Source of the DNA: G038396625 sp038396625 | GTDB lineage: Bacteria > Bacillota > Clostridia > Peptostreptococcales > Thermotaleaceae | DNA: 64,000 nt | NCBI GenBank assembly: GCA_038396625.1 | Contig: CP121688.1 | Location: forward strand, 310,001 to 374,000 | Direction: 5' to 3' | Made by a program: the position numbers and the translations under genes | Part shown: in pieces, positions 1-13,093 of the stretch | Numbering within the stretch: the stretch's first letter is position 1 | Layout: each line of letters begins with the position of its first letter | The notes under the pieces: model-generated | Database searches by the model: none | What the model was told of the DNA's origin: nothing | What the model saw: only the letters and a program-made list of their open reading frames with translations

Positions 1-139
1 CTTTAAAGATTTCTTAATGGGTCAAGTGAGATATACCTCTCTTATGAATGAGTTTCCTGAAATTGCAGAAGAATTATTTGCAAAAGCAGAACAAGAAGCA
101 CAAGAAAGATATGAAACGTACAAAAAAATGGCACAATAA
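1..139 (+). CDS. nifJ: Pyruvate:ferredoxin oxidoreductase, C-terminal end (partial)
   Basis: The window opens inside a gene; 45 codons and a TAA stop remain. The tail contains MGQVRYTSLMNEFPE and ends ERYETYKKMAQ, which I recognise as the end of the single-chain pyruvate:ferredoxin (flavodoxin) oxidoreductase of anaerobes. That enzyme oxidises pyruvate with CoA to acetyl-CoA and CO2 and reduces ferredoxin in the cytoplasm. The cofactor domains lie outside the window, so the call rests on this short tail only. A hairpin terminator follows 27 bases after the stop, so the gene ends its transcript here. A paralogous 2-oxoacid oxidoreductase is the main alternative. Confidence 0.8.
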   Translation, partial: FKDFLMGQVRYTSLMNEFPEIAEELFAKAEQEAQERYETYKKMAQ

Positions 140-165
140 ATACAATCGTATAAAATAGATACGTA

Positions 166-200
166 AGGCAAGTAGAGTTTTAATTCTACTTGCCTTTTTA
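166..200 (+). terminator. Rho-independent terminator after nifJ
   Basis: An 11-bp perfect stem (166-176 with 185-195) with an 8-base loop is followed directly by a T-rich run. Confidence 0.85.
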
Positions 201-353
201 TATAGATACAAATGATCTTTCTAAAGTTTTTAATAAAACACAGAATAATATAAATATTACAACAAAAATTCATAAAACATTTGAAAAATTGGGAATAATT
301 TGATTTAATATAGATAGGCATAAAATTTACGAATCTAGAAGGGGGAAGATTAT

Positions 354-959
354 ATGAGTAGGCCGTTGTTAAAAATAGAAACGAGAGAAAGGGCAAAAAA
401 GAAGTCATTAAAGCAATTAAGAAAAGAAGGTTTTGTTCCAGGCGTTCTATATGGACATAATAAAAACACACAGCAAGTTCGTTTAAACAAACAGGAACTA
501 GATAGAGCTTTAAATAGATATGGTACAGGAGCTAGTGTGCATTTACAGATGGAAAAACAAATAAAACAAGCGATTATAAAAGATGTTCAAAGACATATTA
601 CAAAACAGCATATATTACATATAGATTTTCAAGAGCTAGATGCAAATGAGCAAATTAAGATTAAAATTCCATTACATTTAGTAAACAAATTAGCAGTAGA
701 ATCAAGTACAACTGTAATACAACAACAAATGATAGAATTAGAAATACAAACTTATCCTCAATATTTACCCCAGTTTATAGAAGTAGACGTATCTAAAATG
801 AAATTTGGAGAGCCATTAAGAGTAAAAGATTTAATGATTCCAAATAAAGAAAATATCCAAGTACTAAACGAACAAGAAGAAATTGTGGCCTTGTTGACTA
901 CATCTACAAAGGTAGAACAGCCTGTACAAGAAGAAGACTTATTAACCAAATTATATTAG
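354..959 (+). CDS. rplY: bL25/Ctc ribosomal protein, copy 1
   Basis: This 201-residue protein has the layout of the long (Ctc) form of bL25: an N-terminal 5S rRNA-binding domain (about residues 1-90, with RKEGFVPGVLYG near 24-35 and HILHIDFQEL near 83-92) and a C-terminal beta domain (about 95-185). In the ribosome the family binds 5S rRNA at the central protuberance; in Bacillus the long form is stress-induced. The start is the ATG after a GGGGGAAG ribosome site. An own terminator follows, so it is transcribed apart from copy 2. It differs clearly from copy 2 in sequence while keeping the same domain plan. The two genes sit directly upstream of an rRNA operon. Confidence 0.9.
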   Translation: MSRPLLKIETRERAKKKSLKQLRKEGFVPGVLYGHNKNTQQVRLNKQELDRALNRYGTGASVHLQMEKQIKQAIIKDVQRHITKQHILHIDFQELDANEQIKIKIPLHLVNKLAVESSTTVIQQQMIELEIQTYPQYLPQFIEVDVSKMKFGEPLRVKDLMIPNKENIQVLNEQEEIVALLTTSTKVEQPVQEEDLLTKLY

Positions 960-964
960 TAAGA

Positions 965-1004
965 ACAAAAGACGTATCTGTGGATGCGTCTTTTGTTTGT
1001 TTTC
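965..1004 (+). terminator. Rho-independent terminator after bL25 copy 1
   Basis: A 14-bp stem (965-978 with 983-996) with a TGTG loop and a T-rich tail. Confidence 0.85.
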
Positions 1005-1091
1005 CTTCTCATTAAAATTAGATGGAAACAGTATAGAACAGGTGGTATTGGAGATAATGACTATTAGATGAAATGATTAGGAGGCGTATAT

Positions 1092-1724
1092 ATGATAAAG
1101 TCAGTAATTAACGGAGATGTAAGAAATGAAGTCGGCTCCAATGCCTGTAACCGTATAAGAAGAGAGGGGAATGTGCCAGGGGTAGTATATGGAGATCGTG
1201 CTGCAACAAAAATAATCGAAGTAGATAAGCGAGAGATAAATAATATTGTAAGAAATTATGGAACGAATATCATTGTAGATTTATATACAGGAGGAAATTT
1301 AGCAACGGTTATGATCAAAGATATACAGCGACATCCTGTAACGAATGAAGTGATACATATAGATTTTCAAGAAGTTTCCTACAATAAAGCGATCCATGCC
1401 ACGGTACCCATTCGCTTGCTAGGCAAAGAAAAAGTAGAATCTAAAGAAGGTATTATACAACAACAATTAAGAGAGATAGAGATTGAGTGTTTGCCGAATG
1501 ATATTCCAGAAAGCATTGATATAGATATATCCTTTATGAAGCCAGGAAACCCATTAAAAGTAGCAGATGTAGAATTTGGTCAGGAATTAAGTGTTTTAAA
1601 TGATTCTTTTGAAATTATTGCAACACTCACAAGAACAGAAAGGTTTACTGAAGACACAGTGCAGGAGGAAGAACTATTCGAGAAAGTTACAGAAATGCCT
1701 AACAAAATAGAGAAAAGTAGGTAA
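1092..1724 (+). CDS. rplY: bL25/Ctc ribosomal protein, copy 2
   Basis: A second bL25/Ctc homologue of 210 residues. RREGNVPGVVYG lies near residues 24-35 and EVIHIDFQEV near 85-94, followed by the beta domain containing SIDIDISFMKPGNPL. It is expected to bind 5S rRNA like copy 1. The start is the ATG 8 bases after AGGAGGCG-like sequence. It keeps the domain plan of copy 1 but is diverged over most of its length, so this is an old duplication or two separately acquired paralogues, not a recent tandem copy. It ends 126 bases before the rRNA promoter; no strong terminator was seen between them. Which copy occupies the ribosome in growing cells cannot be read from the sequence. Confidence 0.88.
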   Translation: MIKSVINGDVRNEVGSNACNRIRREGNVPGVVYGDRAATKIIEVDKREINNIVRNYGTNIIVDLYTGGNLATVMIKDIQRHPVTNEVIHIDFQEVSYNKAIHATVPIRLLGKEKVESKEGIIQQQLREIEIECLPNDIPESIDIDISFMKPGNPLKVADVEFGQELSVLNDSFEIIATLTRTERFTEDTVQEEELFEKVTEMPNKIEKSR

Positions 1725-1850
1725 ATATATGCCTGCTTTTCTTTCTGAGTTATAGGAAAAATTTCTATTTGACTAAATGATTTAAACATGCTAATATAAT
1801 TATCGCGACGATTTACAAATGCATTGCATAATGCTTCAAATAAAAAAAGT

Positions 1851-1879
1851 TTGACAAGCTTTATCAAATATGCTATGAT
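1851..1879 (+). promoter_or_regulatory. rRNA operon promoter
   Basis: TTGACA (1851-1856), a 17-base spacer, and TATGAT (1874-1879): a near-consensus vegetative (SigA) promoter about 100 bases before mature 16S. I saw nothing else in 1725-1850. Confidence 0.85.
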
Positions 1880-1910
1880 AAATAAGTCGTCAAAACACGA
1901 CAAAATAAAA

Positions 1911-1938
1911 TTGGTCTTTGAAAACTACACAGTGTAAG
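1911..1938 (+). promoter_or_regulatory. boxA-like leader and 16S processing stem, 5' arm
   Basis: TTGGTCTTTGAAAACT resembles the rRNA antitermination boxA. The whole segment is almost perfectly complementary to 3617-3645 just after 16S (two mismatches), so the transcript can loop out pre-16S on a long stem of the kind cut by RNase III. A matching pair flanks 23S (about 3815-3838 with 6943-6964). Confidence 0.75.
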
Positions 1939-1976
1939 AAATTAAGCCAGCAATTTATGAAATAAACCTCGAAGAT

Positions 1977-3609
<1,633 letters not shown>

Positions 3610-3659
3610 TTGGCTTAACTTACACTGTATAGTTTTGAAAGACCAAGTCTTTCAAATGT

Positions 3660-3735
3660 GGGGATGTAGCTCAGCTGGGAGAGCACCTGCCTTGCACGCA
3701 GGGGGTCAGGAGTTCGATCCTCCTCATCTCCACCA
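3660..3735 (+). tRNA. tRNA-Ala (anticodon TGC)
   Basis: A 76-base cloverleaf. The acceptor stem GGGGATG pairs with CATCTCC, the anticodon stem 3686-3690/3698-3702 encloses TGC (3693-3695), the T-arm GTTCGATCC is standard, and CCA is encoded at 3733-3735. It lies in the 16S-23S spacer; no tRNA-Ile accompanies it. Confidence 0.97.
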
Positions 3736-3867
3736 CAAGCATCTTTTAAATAGGAAGCTCAGCTAACGCTGAGAAAGGAGTTACAACGAAATCAAAGATT
3801 TCTGTAACGTCCATTTTGTACCTTGAAAACTGAACAATGTAGAGAACAAGCAAAACATACAATTTCT

Positions 3868-6930
<3,063 letters not shown>

Positions 6931-7055
6931 GAAACACTCTAACATTGTTCAGTTTTGAAGGTACATGTTGCTTCACAAAATGTACCGGCGTCAACTAAAT
7001 TCCAAAATTATCATTTTGAAATTTCGGTTACTTAGAGGTATATATCCTTCTATAT

Positions 7056-7170
7056 CCAGTGACAACAGCGAAGGGGTCACACCTGTTCCCATACCGAACA
7101 CAGTAGTTAAGCCCTTCAGCGCTGATGGTACTTAGGCGGAAGCGCCTTGGGAGAGTAGGTCGTCGCTGGT
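7056..7170 (+). rRNA. 5S ribosomal RNA
   Basis: About 115 bases with the conserved CCCATACCGAACACAG core. The terminal stem CCAGTGAC pairs with GTCGCTGG. Confidence 0.95.
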
Positions 7171-7177
7171 TTGGATG

Positions 7178-7222
7178 AAAAGATTAGAATGCCATTGGTT
7201 TTCTAGTCTTTTTTATTTTTTT
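7178..7222 (+). terminator. rRNA operon terminator
   Basis: A 12-bp stem (7178-7189 with 7201-7212, one G-T) runs into a long T tract. From here to the next gene at 7496 the sequence is AT-rich with no recognisable element. Confidence 0.85.
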
Positions 7223-7495
7223 GAAAAAAAAGTCACATATATATGGTAGATAAAAAATAAAGACAACAATATAAAGTGTAATTTCTATGTGAAAAGAGAC
7301 AAGAAAGCTCAATAATAGATAAAATAGGACAAAATAACTAAAAAAAAGATGCAGGAAAAATGAAGGCAATGAAGAATATATTTAAGGTATATTTTGTATA
7401 TATAAAATGGAACAGATCTATATATTGTATAGGCTTATAGAGCATTGTCTAAAAGTATTGCATCAAATGGAAAATGTGAAAGAGGGGAGAAATAT

Positions 7496-7675
7496 ATGAT
7501 TATAAAAATAATATTTCTTATTATGTTGTGTATACCCATAGGATGTTTTCAACATTATTTATTAGTCGAAGCAGCTAAGGATTTAAAAAAACCTAGAACA
7601 TCAGCCAAAAGAGCCAGTGGCTCTGTATATCAAGAAAAATATAGATATACAAAGCATTTGAGACTTGCAAAATAA
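7496..7675 (+). CDS. Small membrane-anchored protein of unknown function
   Basis: A 59-residue protein with one hydrophobic N-terminal segment (about residues 2-20, rich in Ile, Leu and Met) and a basic C-terminal half (KRASGSVYQEKYRYTKHLR). I chose the ATG at 7496 because GAGGGGAG lies 6 bases before it; a TTG 51 bases upstream in frame has no ribosome site. The first segment could be a membrane anchor or an uncleaved signal; a Cys at residue 18 within PIGCF is not a convincing lipobox. The gene stands alone between the rRNA terminator and its own terminator. I do not recognise a family. Confidence 0.55.
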   Translation: MIIKIIFLIMLCIPIGCFQHYLLVEAAKDLKKPRTSAKRASGSVYQEKYRYTKHLRLAK

Positions 7676-7738
7676 AATCTCAGAGAATATGAAAATATAA
7701 TGATGTAGTATAATCAGAATAGACTATGAAAACTATAG

Positions 7739-7768
7739 AAGCTTCTTTGTATAAGGAAGCTTTTTTTG
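7739..7768 (+). terminator. Rho-independent terminator
   Basis: A 10-bp stem (7739-7748 with 7753-7762, one G-T) with loop GTAT and seven T. Confidence 0.85.
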
Positions 7769-7873
7769 TTGCTTACATCCTGATCTTTTTATTGCCAAAA
7801 AAAGATGAAAATGATATGATAGTATTTGATTATTAAAGACAGTTGTAGTATAAAAAGGTAAGGAGACGAAAGC

Positions 7874-8380
7874 ATGATGCCTATTATTAGACAGACCATT
7901 ACACAGAAAAAGCTTTCTTTTTGGAAGTTATTGTGTATGTTATTTGGGGCAATTTTTATCATGGACTTAGCAATAAAGGTTTTTAGTAAGATTAATCCTG
8001 TGATAGGAACCATAGGTGGATTAATTGCCCTAGTGGTAGCAACGGTAGGATGCGCTTTTATTATATACAGGCATATGGCTTATTTTAATTATAGAGTCAT
8101 AGATGATGAATTGATTATGGAAAAAGTTTTTGGAAAGACCAATCACTTGTTTTTAAGTTTAAAGTTAAGTGAATTAGAGAAATTTAAGCCCTATAAAGAA
8201 GTAAATATGGAAGAGAAGAAGAGTGGCAAAGTAAAATATTACCGCTTTGTATCAGGAAAAAATACAAATGCATGGTATGTAGGAGAGTTTACGCGAGATG
8301 GTATATGCTATAGATTTATTATAGAGCCTAATGAAAAAGTATTAAATGCTATTACTGTATTTTACTTAAGACAACAATAA
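7874..8380 (+). CDS. Two-TM membrane protein of unknown function
   Basis: A 168-residue protein. After a short basic N-terminus come two hydrophobic segments, about residues 17-37 and 43-64. A soluble C-terminal domain follows, beginning YRVIDDELIMEKVFGK and containing KVKYYRFVSGKNTNAWYVGEFTR. The alternating pattern after the membrane hairpin resembles small bacterial PH-like membrane proteins, but I saw no decisive motif. The ATG is preceded by AAGGAG at a good distance. A terminator overlaps its stop codon, so the gene is probably monocistronic. It sits just ahead of the gin-tmk region, where B. subtilis has other genes. Confidence 0.7.
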   Translation: MMPIIRQTITQKKLSFWKLLCMLFGAIFIMDLAIKVFSKINPVIGTIGGLIALVVATVGCAFIIYRHMAYFNYRVIDDELIMEKVFGKTNHLFLSLKLSELEKFKPYKEVNMEEKKSGKVKYYRFVSGKNTNAWYVGEFTRDGICYRFIIEPNEKVLNAITVFYLRQQ

Positions 8381-8416
8381 TTCCCATGTTATGGACCACA
8401 ACATGGGAATTTTTTT
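8379..8416 (+). terminator. Rho-independent terminator overlapping the stop codon
   Basis: A 12-bp perfect stem (8379-8390 with 8400-8411) followed by seven T. Confidence 0.88.
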
Positions 8417-8541
8417 ATCCTAAATAAAAAATTTATTTTTAAAAAGCTTTAAAAAAGAATAACGAGACATACTTATATTGAATAAAATGATAAATATAAG
8501 TAAATAATCAGAATAAAAATAAAAGGTTGGTGAGCTACATA

Positions 8542-8727
8542 ATGGAGGGAGCAACTCAATGTGCTATATGTGAAAAAACAACGTTTCGTTATATCAAGAT
8601 ACTAAATACATACATATGTGAATATTGCGAAGGCGAAATAAGTACATTGGATAGTGAGGATATACAATACGAATATTATAATATGATTTTAAAAAAAATA
8701 TGGAGTAATTTTTTACTTTCTATATAG
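8542..8727 (+). CDS. csfB: Sigma-G inhibitor Gin (CsfB) homologue
   Basis: A 61-residue protein with two CxxC pairs, CAICEK near residue 7 and CEYCEG near residue 31, then an acidic and aromatic stretch ending in LKKIW. This matches the Gin/CsfB anti-sigma family, small zinc-binding dimers that hold sigma-G (and sigma-E in Bacillus) inactive at the wrong time in sporulation. In B. subtilis csfB lies a few genes before tmk; here it directly precedes tmk, which supports the call. The start is the ATG 8 bases after GGTGAG; an upstream in-frame TTG at 8527 is less likely. A terminator follows, so it is not co-transcribed with tmk by default. Confidence 0.82.
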   Translation: MEGATQCAICEKTTFRYIKILNTYICEYCEGEISTLDSEDIQYEYYNMILKKIWSNFLLSI

Positions 8728-8733
8728 AGGGGG

Positions 8734-8763
8734 AAGTCATTAACACAGCTTAATGACTTTTTT
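8734..8763 (+). terminator. Rho-independent terminator after csfB
   Basis: A 10-bp perfect stem (8734-8743 with 8750-8759) and T run. Confidence 0.85.
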
Positions 8764-8946
8764 ATTTATGGATTTATCTATAGAATTGGTTATGTATATG
8801 TTTTCATGTATGGTAAAATGATAGTAAGGCAAAAAAGTATCCAATAAATTGAAAATAAGATTTAGTAACCATGATAACAAAAAATACCTAAATAATCGTA
8901 TGAAGTTTAATGCATACGTACACATATATAGTAAATGGGGTGGATT

Positions 8947-9588
8947 ATGAAAGGTTTATTCATTACAGTAGAGGGTCCAGATGGTTCTGGAAAAACAACA
9001 CAGATCAAAGCCTTAGAAGCCTATCTAAAGCAAAAAGGACATGATGTAGTAATAACTAGGGAACCAGGAGGAACAAAAATTAGTGAGCAAATAAGAGAAA
9101 TTATATTGGATAAAAAAAATAAAGAAATGGATCCCATTACAGAAGCACTATTATATGCTGCTTCTCGAGCACAGCATGTTATAGAAGTTATAAAGCCTGC
9201 TGTTGATAATAATAAGATTGTTATTTGTGACCGGTTTATAGATTCGAGTATTGTTTATCAAGGAATTGGAAGGAAGCTAGGAATAGGCTTAGTCGAAAAT
9301 ATAAATCAAATTGCGATACAAAACTATATGCCACATATCACTTTTTTATTTAAACTGCAGCCAAAATTGGGCATTGAAAGGAAAGCAAAACAAGGAAGCA
9401 AAGATAGATTAGAAAGTGAAAATTTAGCATTTCATGAACTTGTTTTTGAAGGATACAATATGTTAGAAAAAAAATATCCTGATAGGATCAAAGTAATTGA
9501 TGCAAATCAATCTATAGAAGCTATTCATGAAGAAATGATATATGGCATAGAAGCGTTTTTAAAAAAGAGAGGAGAGGAAAATGTATGA
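8947..9588 (+). CDS. tmk: Thymidylate kinase
   Basis: A 213-residue enzyme that phosphorylates dTMP to dTDP with ATP in dTTP synthesis. The P-loop GPDGSGKTT is at residues 10-18, the REPGGT motif near 41, and DRFIDSS near 97, as in the family; length is normal. I place the start at the ATG preceded by GGGGTGG; the in-frame ATG 12 bases upstream would put that site inside the gene. Its stop overlaps the start of darA by four bases (ATGA), and holB and ricT follow on the same strand, which is the usual Firmicutes tmk operon. Confidence 0.97.
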   Translation: MKGLFITVEGPDGSGKTTQIKALEAYLKQKGHDVVITREPGGTKISEQIREIILDKKNKEMDPITEALLYAASRAQHVIEVIKPAVDNNKIVICDRFIDSSIVYQGIGRKLGIGLVENINQIAIQNYMPHITFLFKLQPKLGIERKAKQGSKDRLESENLAFHELVFEGYNMLEKKYPDRIKVIDANQSIEAIHEEMIYGIEAFLKKRGEENV

Positions 9589-9914
9589 AACTAATCGTTG
9601 CCATTATACACGATGAAGATGCTGGAAAATTGATGGAGAAGCTTACGGAACAAGGTTATCGTGTGACAAAATTAGCTTCTACAGGAGGTTTTTTAAGGGC
9701 AGGAAACACAACTTTACTTGTTGGTGTTGAAAAGGAAAAAGTTGACGATGTCATAAATATTATAAAAGATAAATGCAGTAGTAGAAAAGAAGTGGTGTCG
9801 GCACCTACGCCAATGATGGGCAATACGGGAGTATTTGTCACATATCCCATAGAAGTACAAGTAGGAGGCGCCACAATCTTTGTATTAGATGTTGATCGTT
9901 TTGAAAAGGCATAA
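9585..9914 (+). CDS. darA: Cyclic-di-AMP receptor DarA (PstA/YaaQ)
   Basis: A 109-residue PII-like protein. MKLIVAIIHDEDAGKL opens the ferredoxin-like fold, TKLASTGGFLRAGNTTLL (about residues 28-45) forms the ligand-contacting loop, and the C-terminal strand is GATIFVLDVDRF. DarA forms trimers that bind c-di-AMP; its target is not settled. The length fits, the start overlaps tmk by four bases, and the gene order tmk-darA-holB-ricT is conserved in Firmicutes. The window itself shows no c-di-AMP cyclase or phosphodiesterase. Confidence 0.95.
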   Translation: MKLIVAIIHDEDAGKLMEKLTEQGYRVTKLASTGGFLRAGNTTLLVGVEKEKVDDVINIIKDKCSSRKEVVSAPTPMMGNTGVFVTYPIEVQVGGATIFVLDVDRFEKA

Positions 9915-10031
9915 TACAGTGTTATATGGATAGAGTTAATAAAGTCAACTAAAAGAGGAAAAACTTTATATTTATTTTATTTTACAGGTTAAATCAGTAC
10001 AGTAGGCTAACTTAGGTGATGGAGGACAGGA

Positions 10032-11012
10032 ATGAACTTTAAGGATATTATAGGACAAGAACAAGTGATATACTATTTGAAACAAACCATTATCAATAAA
10101 AAAATTGCCCATGCCTATATTTTTGAGGGGCCTCCTGAGGTAGGAAAGGGAATGGCAGCATTGGCTTTTGCAAAAGGAATACAATGTAAAAATTATGGGC
10201 AAGATGCTTGTAATATTTGTTCAGCGTGTGTGAAAGCCAATAGAAGCAATCATCCTGATATTAAAATCATAGAACCTGAAGGAAAGAGTATTAAAAATAG
10301 GCAAATTGAAGAATTTCAGCAGGATCTATTACGAAAGCCCTATGAAAGTAATAGAAAAATCTATATTATAAAAAAAGCTAATGATATGACAATAAGTGCC
10401 CAAAATCGATTATTAAAAACCTTGGAAGAGCCTCCACCCTATGCCGTTATACTATTAATGAGTACCAATGTAAATAGCTTTTTGCCTACTATTAAATCAC
10501 GCTGTCAAATCGTAAAGTTTCGTCGTGTTGGAGAAAAGGATATTCAACTTTTTATGATGAAAAAATATGGTATCTGTGAAGAGGAAGCGAGGGTTTTTGC
10601 AGCATTTTCAGATGGGATTCCAGGAAGAGCCATGAAACTAAAGGAATCGGAAGAATTCAAAATAAAACGAGAAAAAACGATAGAAATAATTGAAGAATTA
10701 ATGCAGAATAATCCATTAAAAGCCTTTGAGTTTGTCGACTTTTTTCAACAAAATAAAGATAATATAGATGAGATATTAGATTTTATGCTTTTTTGGTTTA
10801 GAGATATGGTTATACTTATAGAAACAGGGACGGAAAAGTTTCTGATCAATCTTGATAAAAAAAATAATCTACAAAAGCATTTGCATTGTATAGGATTTGA
10901 AAAAATTACTAATATTATTGAAATAATTGAAAAAACTAAAAATGATATAAAAGCAAATGTGAATTTTCAGTTGGCTGTTGAAATGATGCTTTTAAATATC
11001 CAGGAGGTATAA
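10032..11012 (+). CDS. holB: DNA polymerase III subunit delta'
   Basis: A 326-residue clamp-loader subunit that takes part in loading the beta clamp on DNA. It has a Walker-A-like GPPEVGKG (33-40), four cysteines typical of the zinc module (C52, C60, C63, C66), and the NRLLKTLEEPP sensor region near 120. The P-loop ends in Gly, not Thr or Ser, as is common in delta' subunits that do not hydrolyse ATP. It lies between darA and ricT as in B. subtilis. The ATG follows a GGAGGACAGG site. The 117-base gap after darA holds no clear terminator. Confidence 0.95.
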   Translation: MNFKDIIGQEQVIYYLKQTIINKKIAHAYIFEGPPEVGKGMAALAFAKGIQCKNYGQDACNICSACVKANRSNHPDIKIIEPEGKSIKNRQIEEFQQDLLRKPYESNRKIYIIKKANDMTISAQNRLLKTLEEPPPYAVILLMSTNVNSFLPTIKSRCQIVKFRRVGEKDIQLFMMKKYGICEEEARVFAAFSDGIPGRAMKLKESEEFKIKREKTIEIIEELMQNNPLKAFEFVDFFQQNKDNIDEILDFMLFWFRDMVILIETGTEKFLINLDKKNNLQKHLHCIGFEKITNIIEIIEKTKNDIKANVNFQLAVEMMLLNIQEV

Positions 11013-11013
11013 A

Positions 11014-11925
11014 ATGGTAATTGTTGTTGGAGTAAGATTTAAAAAAGCTGGAAAAATCTATTATTTTGATCCTGATCATATAGATATACAGAAACATCAA
11101 AATGTCATTGTTGAAACCTCAAGAGGAGTAGAGTTTGGAGAAGTGGTAGTAGGCCCCAAAGAAATTCCAGAAGAAGACATTGTAGCACCTCTCAAGAAAG
11201 TACTAAGGGTGGCAACCATCGAAGACGAGATACAAAATCAACAGAACATAGAAAAAGAAAAGGAAGCTTTTGAGATTTGCTTAGAAAAAATTATCCAACA
11301 TCAACTAGATATGAAACTAATTGATGTAGAATATACATTTGATAATAATAAAGTAATCTTTTATTTTACCGCAGATGGACGCGTAGATTTTAGGGAGTTA
11401 GTAAAAGATTTAGCTGCAATATTTAAGACAAGAATAGAACTTCGCCAGATTGGTGTAAGGGATGAAGCAAAAATGATAGGTGGCATGGGACCTTGCGGGA
11501 AATCTCTTTGCTGTGCAACTTGGTTAGGTGATTTTGAACCTGTATCTATTAAAATGGCAAAAGAACAAAATTTATCTTTGAATCCTACAAAGATTTCAGG
11601 GATTTGTGGGAGGTTAATGTGTTGTTTAAAATATGAACATGAGATGTATCAAAACTTACGGGACAATCTTCCAGAAGTAGGAGAAAAAGTCTTAACACCA
11701 GATGGTCCAGGAATCGTGATGGAAAATAATGTGCTACTGGAATGTGTAAAGATTCGATTAATTATAGAAGAAAAATCACAAGGGAAAGATGATAAACTTA
11801 GTGATGATGTACAAATATATGATAAATATGTATTGAAAAGAGCAAATTGTTGCTGTGGAAAGAATAATAAAGACATATCACATAACAATATCGAAGGTGA
11901 AGATTTGACTGGTTTAGAAGAATAA
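11014..11925 (+). CDS. ricT: RicT (YaaT), PSP1-domain regulator
   Basis: A 303-residue protein with an N-terminal PSP1 domain. The conserved cysteine cluster CGKSLCC (C161, C166, C167) and CGRLMCC (C198, C203, C204) is diagnostic. In Bacillus, RicT forms a complex with RicA and RicF that carries iron-sulfur clusters and affects Spo0F phosphorelay entry and RNase Y processing. The ATG is one base after the holB stop with GGAGGT inside the end of holB, so the two are translationally close. The C-terminal tail adds another CCCGKNN motif (about 286-292). ricA and ricF are not in the window. Confidence 0.95.
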   Translation: MVIVVGVRFKKAGKIYYFDPDHIDIQKHQNVIVETSRGVEFGEVVVGPKEIPEEDIVAPLKKVLRVATIEDEIQNQQNIEKEKEAFEICLEKIIQHQLDMKLIDVEYTFDNNKVIFYFTADGRVDFRELVKDLAAIFKTRIELRQIGVRDEAKMIGGMGPCGKSLCCATWLGDFEPVSIKMAKEQNLSLNPTKISGICGRLMCCLKYEHEMYQNLRDNLPEVGEKVLTPDGPGIVMENNVLLECVKIRLIIEEKSQGKDDKLSDDVQIYDKYVLKRANCCCGKNNKDISHNNIEGEDLTGLEE

Positions 11926-12068
11926 AATTTTTATGGGATGGAGAACAAGTTCTTAAAAAAATTGATTTTATGCGGTCATAGAAATTAATAAATCTTCGTT
12001 ATAAATCATATAGCTATTGGAAATACTTAGGTAGATAAGGGATTTTAGATAGTGGAGGTGAAAAAGTT

Positions 12069-12239
12069 ATGGCCTATGTGATTACAGATGCATGTATCAG
12101 CTGCGGAGCCTGTGAGCCTGAATGTCCTGTAAGTGTAATTAGCGCTGGAGATGATAAATATGTAATTGATGCATCAGGATGTATTGATTGTGGTGCTTGC
12201 GCCAATGTATGTCCTGTAGATGCTCCAATACCAGAATAA
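12069..12239 (+). CDS. 2[4Fe-4S] ferredoxin
   Basis: A 56-residue clostridial-type ferredoxin. The two cluster motifs are CISCGACEPECP (residues 9-20) and CIDCGACANVCP (38-49), each CxxCxxCxxxCP. This is a low-potential electron carrier, fitting an organism with pyruvate:ferredoxin oxidoreductase. The ATG is 9 bases after GGAGGTG. The gene stands alone: a 143-base gap without a clear element separates it from ricT, and a terminator follows 10 bases after the stop. It is short enough to be missed by length-filtered gene calling. Confidence 0.96.
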   Translation: MAYVITDACISCGACEPECPVSVISAGDDKYVIDASGCIDCGACANVCPVDAPIPE

Positions 12240-12249
12240 AAGAATAAAG

Positions 12250-12277
12250 AAAGCCCCTAAATGTAAGGGGTTTTTTT
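12250..12277 (+). terminator. Rho-independent terminator after ferredoxin
   Basis: A 9-bp stem around CCCCT/AGGGG with a 6-base loop, followed by seven T. Confidence 0.85.
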
Positions 12278-12368
12278 ATATGAAAAGAATATATTATGAT
12301 ATAATGAGCATACAAATAAATCTGTGCATATAAAAAGTAAAAAGTGCTGGATTAAAGGAGGGATATTG

Positions 12369-13010
12369 ATGAAAAAACAAATAAATATGCTAATGATTAC
12401 TTTACTGTGTATTACATTATTATCAGGATGTTTTTGGAAAGAAGAAGCTCCACAAAATGAAGAAGATGAAAATAAGGTTAAGCTTGAGGATCAAGGAGAA
12501 CCTAGCAACAACAAAAATGAGAATATATTGTTAAAGGAAGAGAAAAATGAGAATGAAGAACCGGAAGAAACAGGTGTTTTTGTAGGAGATAAGGCTTATG
12601 ACTTTACACTTTTAGATAGAGAAGGGAATGAAATAAAACTATCAGATCTAAAAGGAAAAGTGGTATTTCTTAATTTTTGGGCAACTTGGTGTAGCACTTG
12701 TACAACTACAATGACAGATATACAGGAAGTTTATGAACAATATCAAAATAAAGATGTAGTGATTTTGGCAGTAAATGTATTGACAAGTGAAAAAATAGAT
12801 ATAACGGAGGTGAATAAATTTGTAGATGAAAAGGGTTATACATTTCCCGTATTCTTTGATGTAGATGGGGTAGTATCTGTAGAATATAAGGTTCGAGCCT
12901 TTCCTTCTACGTATATCATTAACAAAGATGGAGAGATAGGGGATTTTATTTCTGGACCTATGCATAAAGAAACAATGGTAGAAAAGATTGAAAGCGTACG
13001 AGATAAATAA
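12369..13010 (+). CDS. Thioredoxin-like (TlpA/ResA-type) lipoprotein
   Basis: A 213-residue lipoprotein. A signal peptide ends in the lipobox LLSGC (C21), then comes a charged Glu/Asn-rich linker (about 25-72), then a TlpA-like thioredoxin domain. The redox motif is WATWCSTC (about residue 102-109) and the cis-Pro loop is FPSTYII. It should act outside the membrane as a thiol-disulfide oxidoreductase, either reductive (cytochrome or spore type) or a general one; no partner is next to it. The ATG was chosen for the GGAGGGATATTG ribosome site and because a signal peptide begins there. A longer in-frame start at 12324 would bury the signal. Confidence 0.9.
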   Translation: MKKQINMLMITLLCITLLSGCFWKEEAPQNEEDENKVKLEDQGEPSNNKNENILLKEEKNENEEPEETGVFVGDKAYDFTLLDREGNEIKLSDLKGKVVFLNFWATWCSTCTTTMTDIQEVYEQYQNKDVVILAVNVLTSEKIDITEVNKFVDEKGYTFPVFFDVDGVVSVEYKVRAFPSTYIINKDGEIGDFISGPMHKETMVEKIESVRDK

Positions 13011-13093
13011 CAAAACAGCATAGAGAAAATACATATAGATACTTTATACGTTGTGGTATAATAAATCCAATAATAAATGCAGGAGAGATAAAA

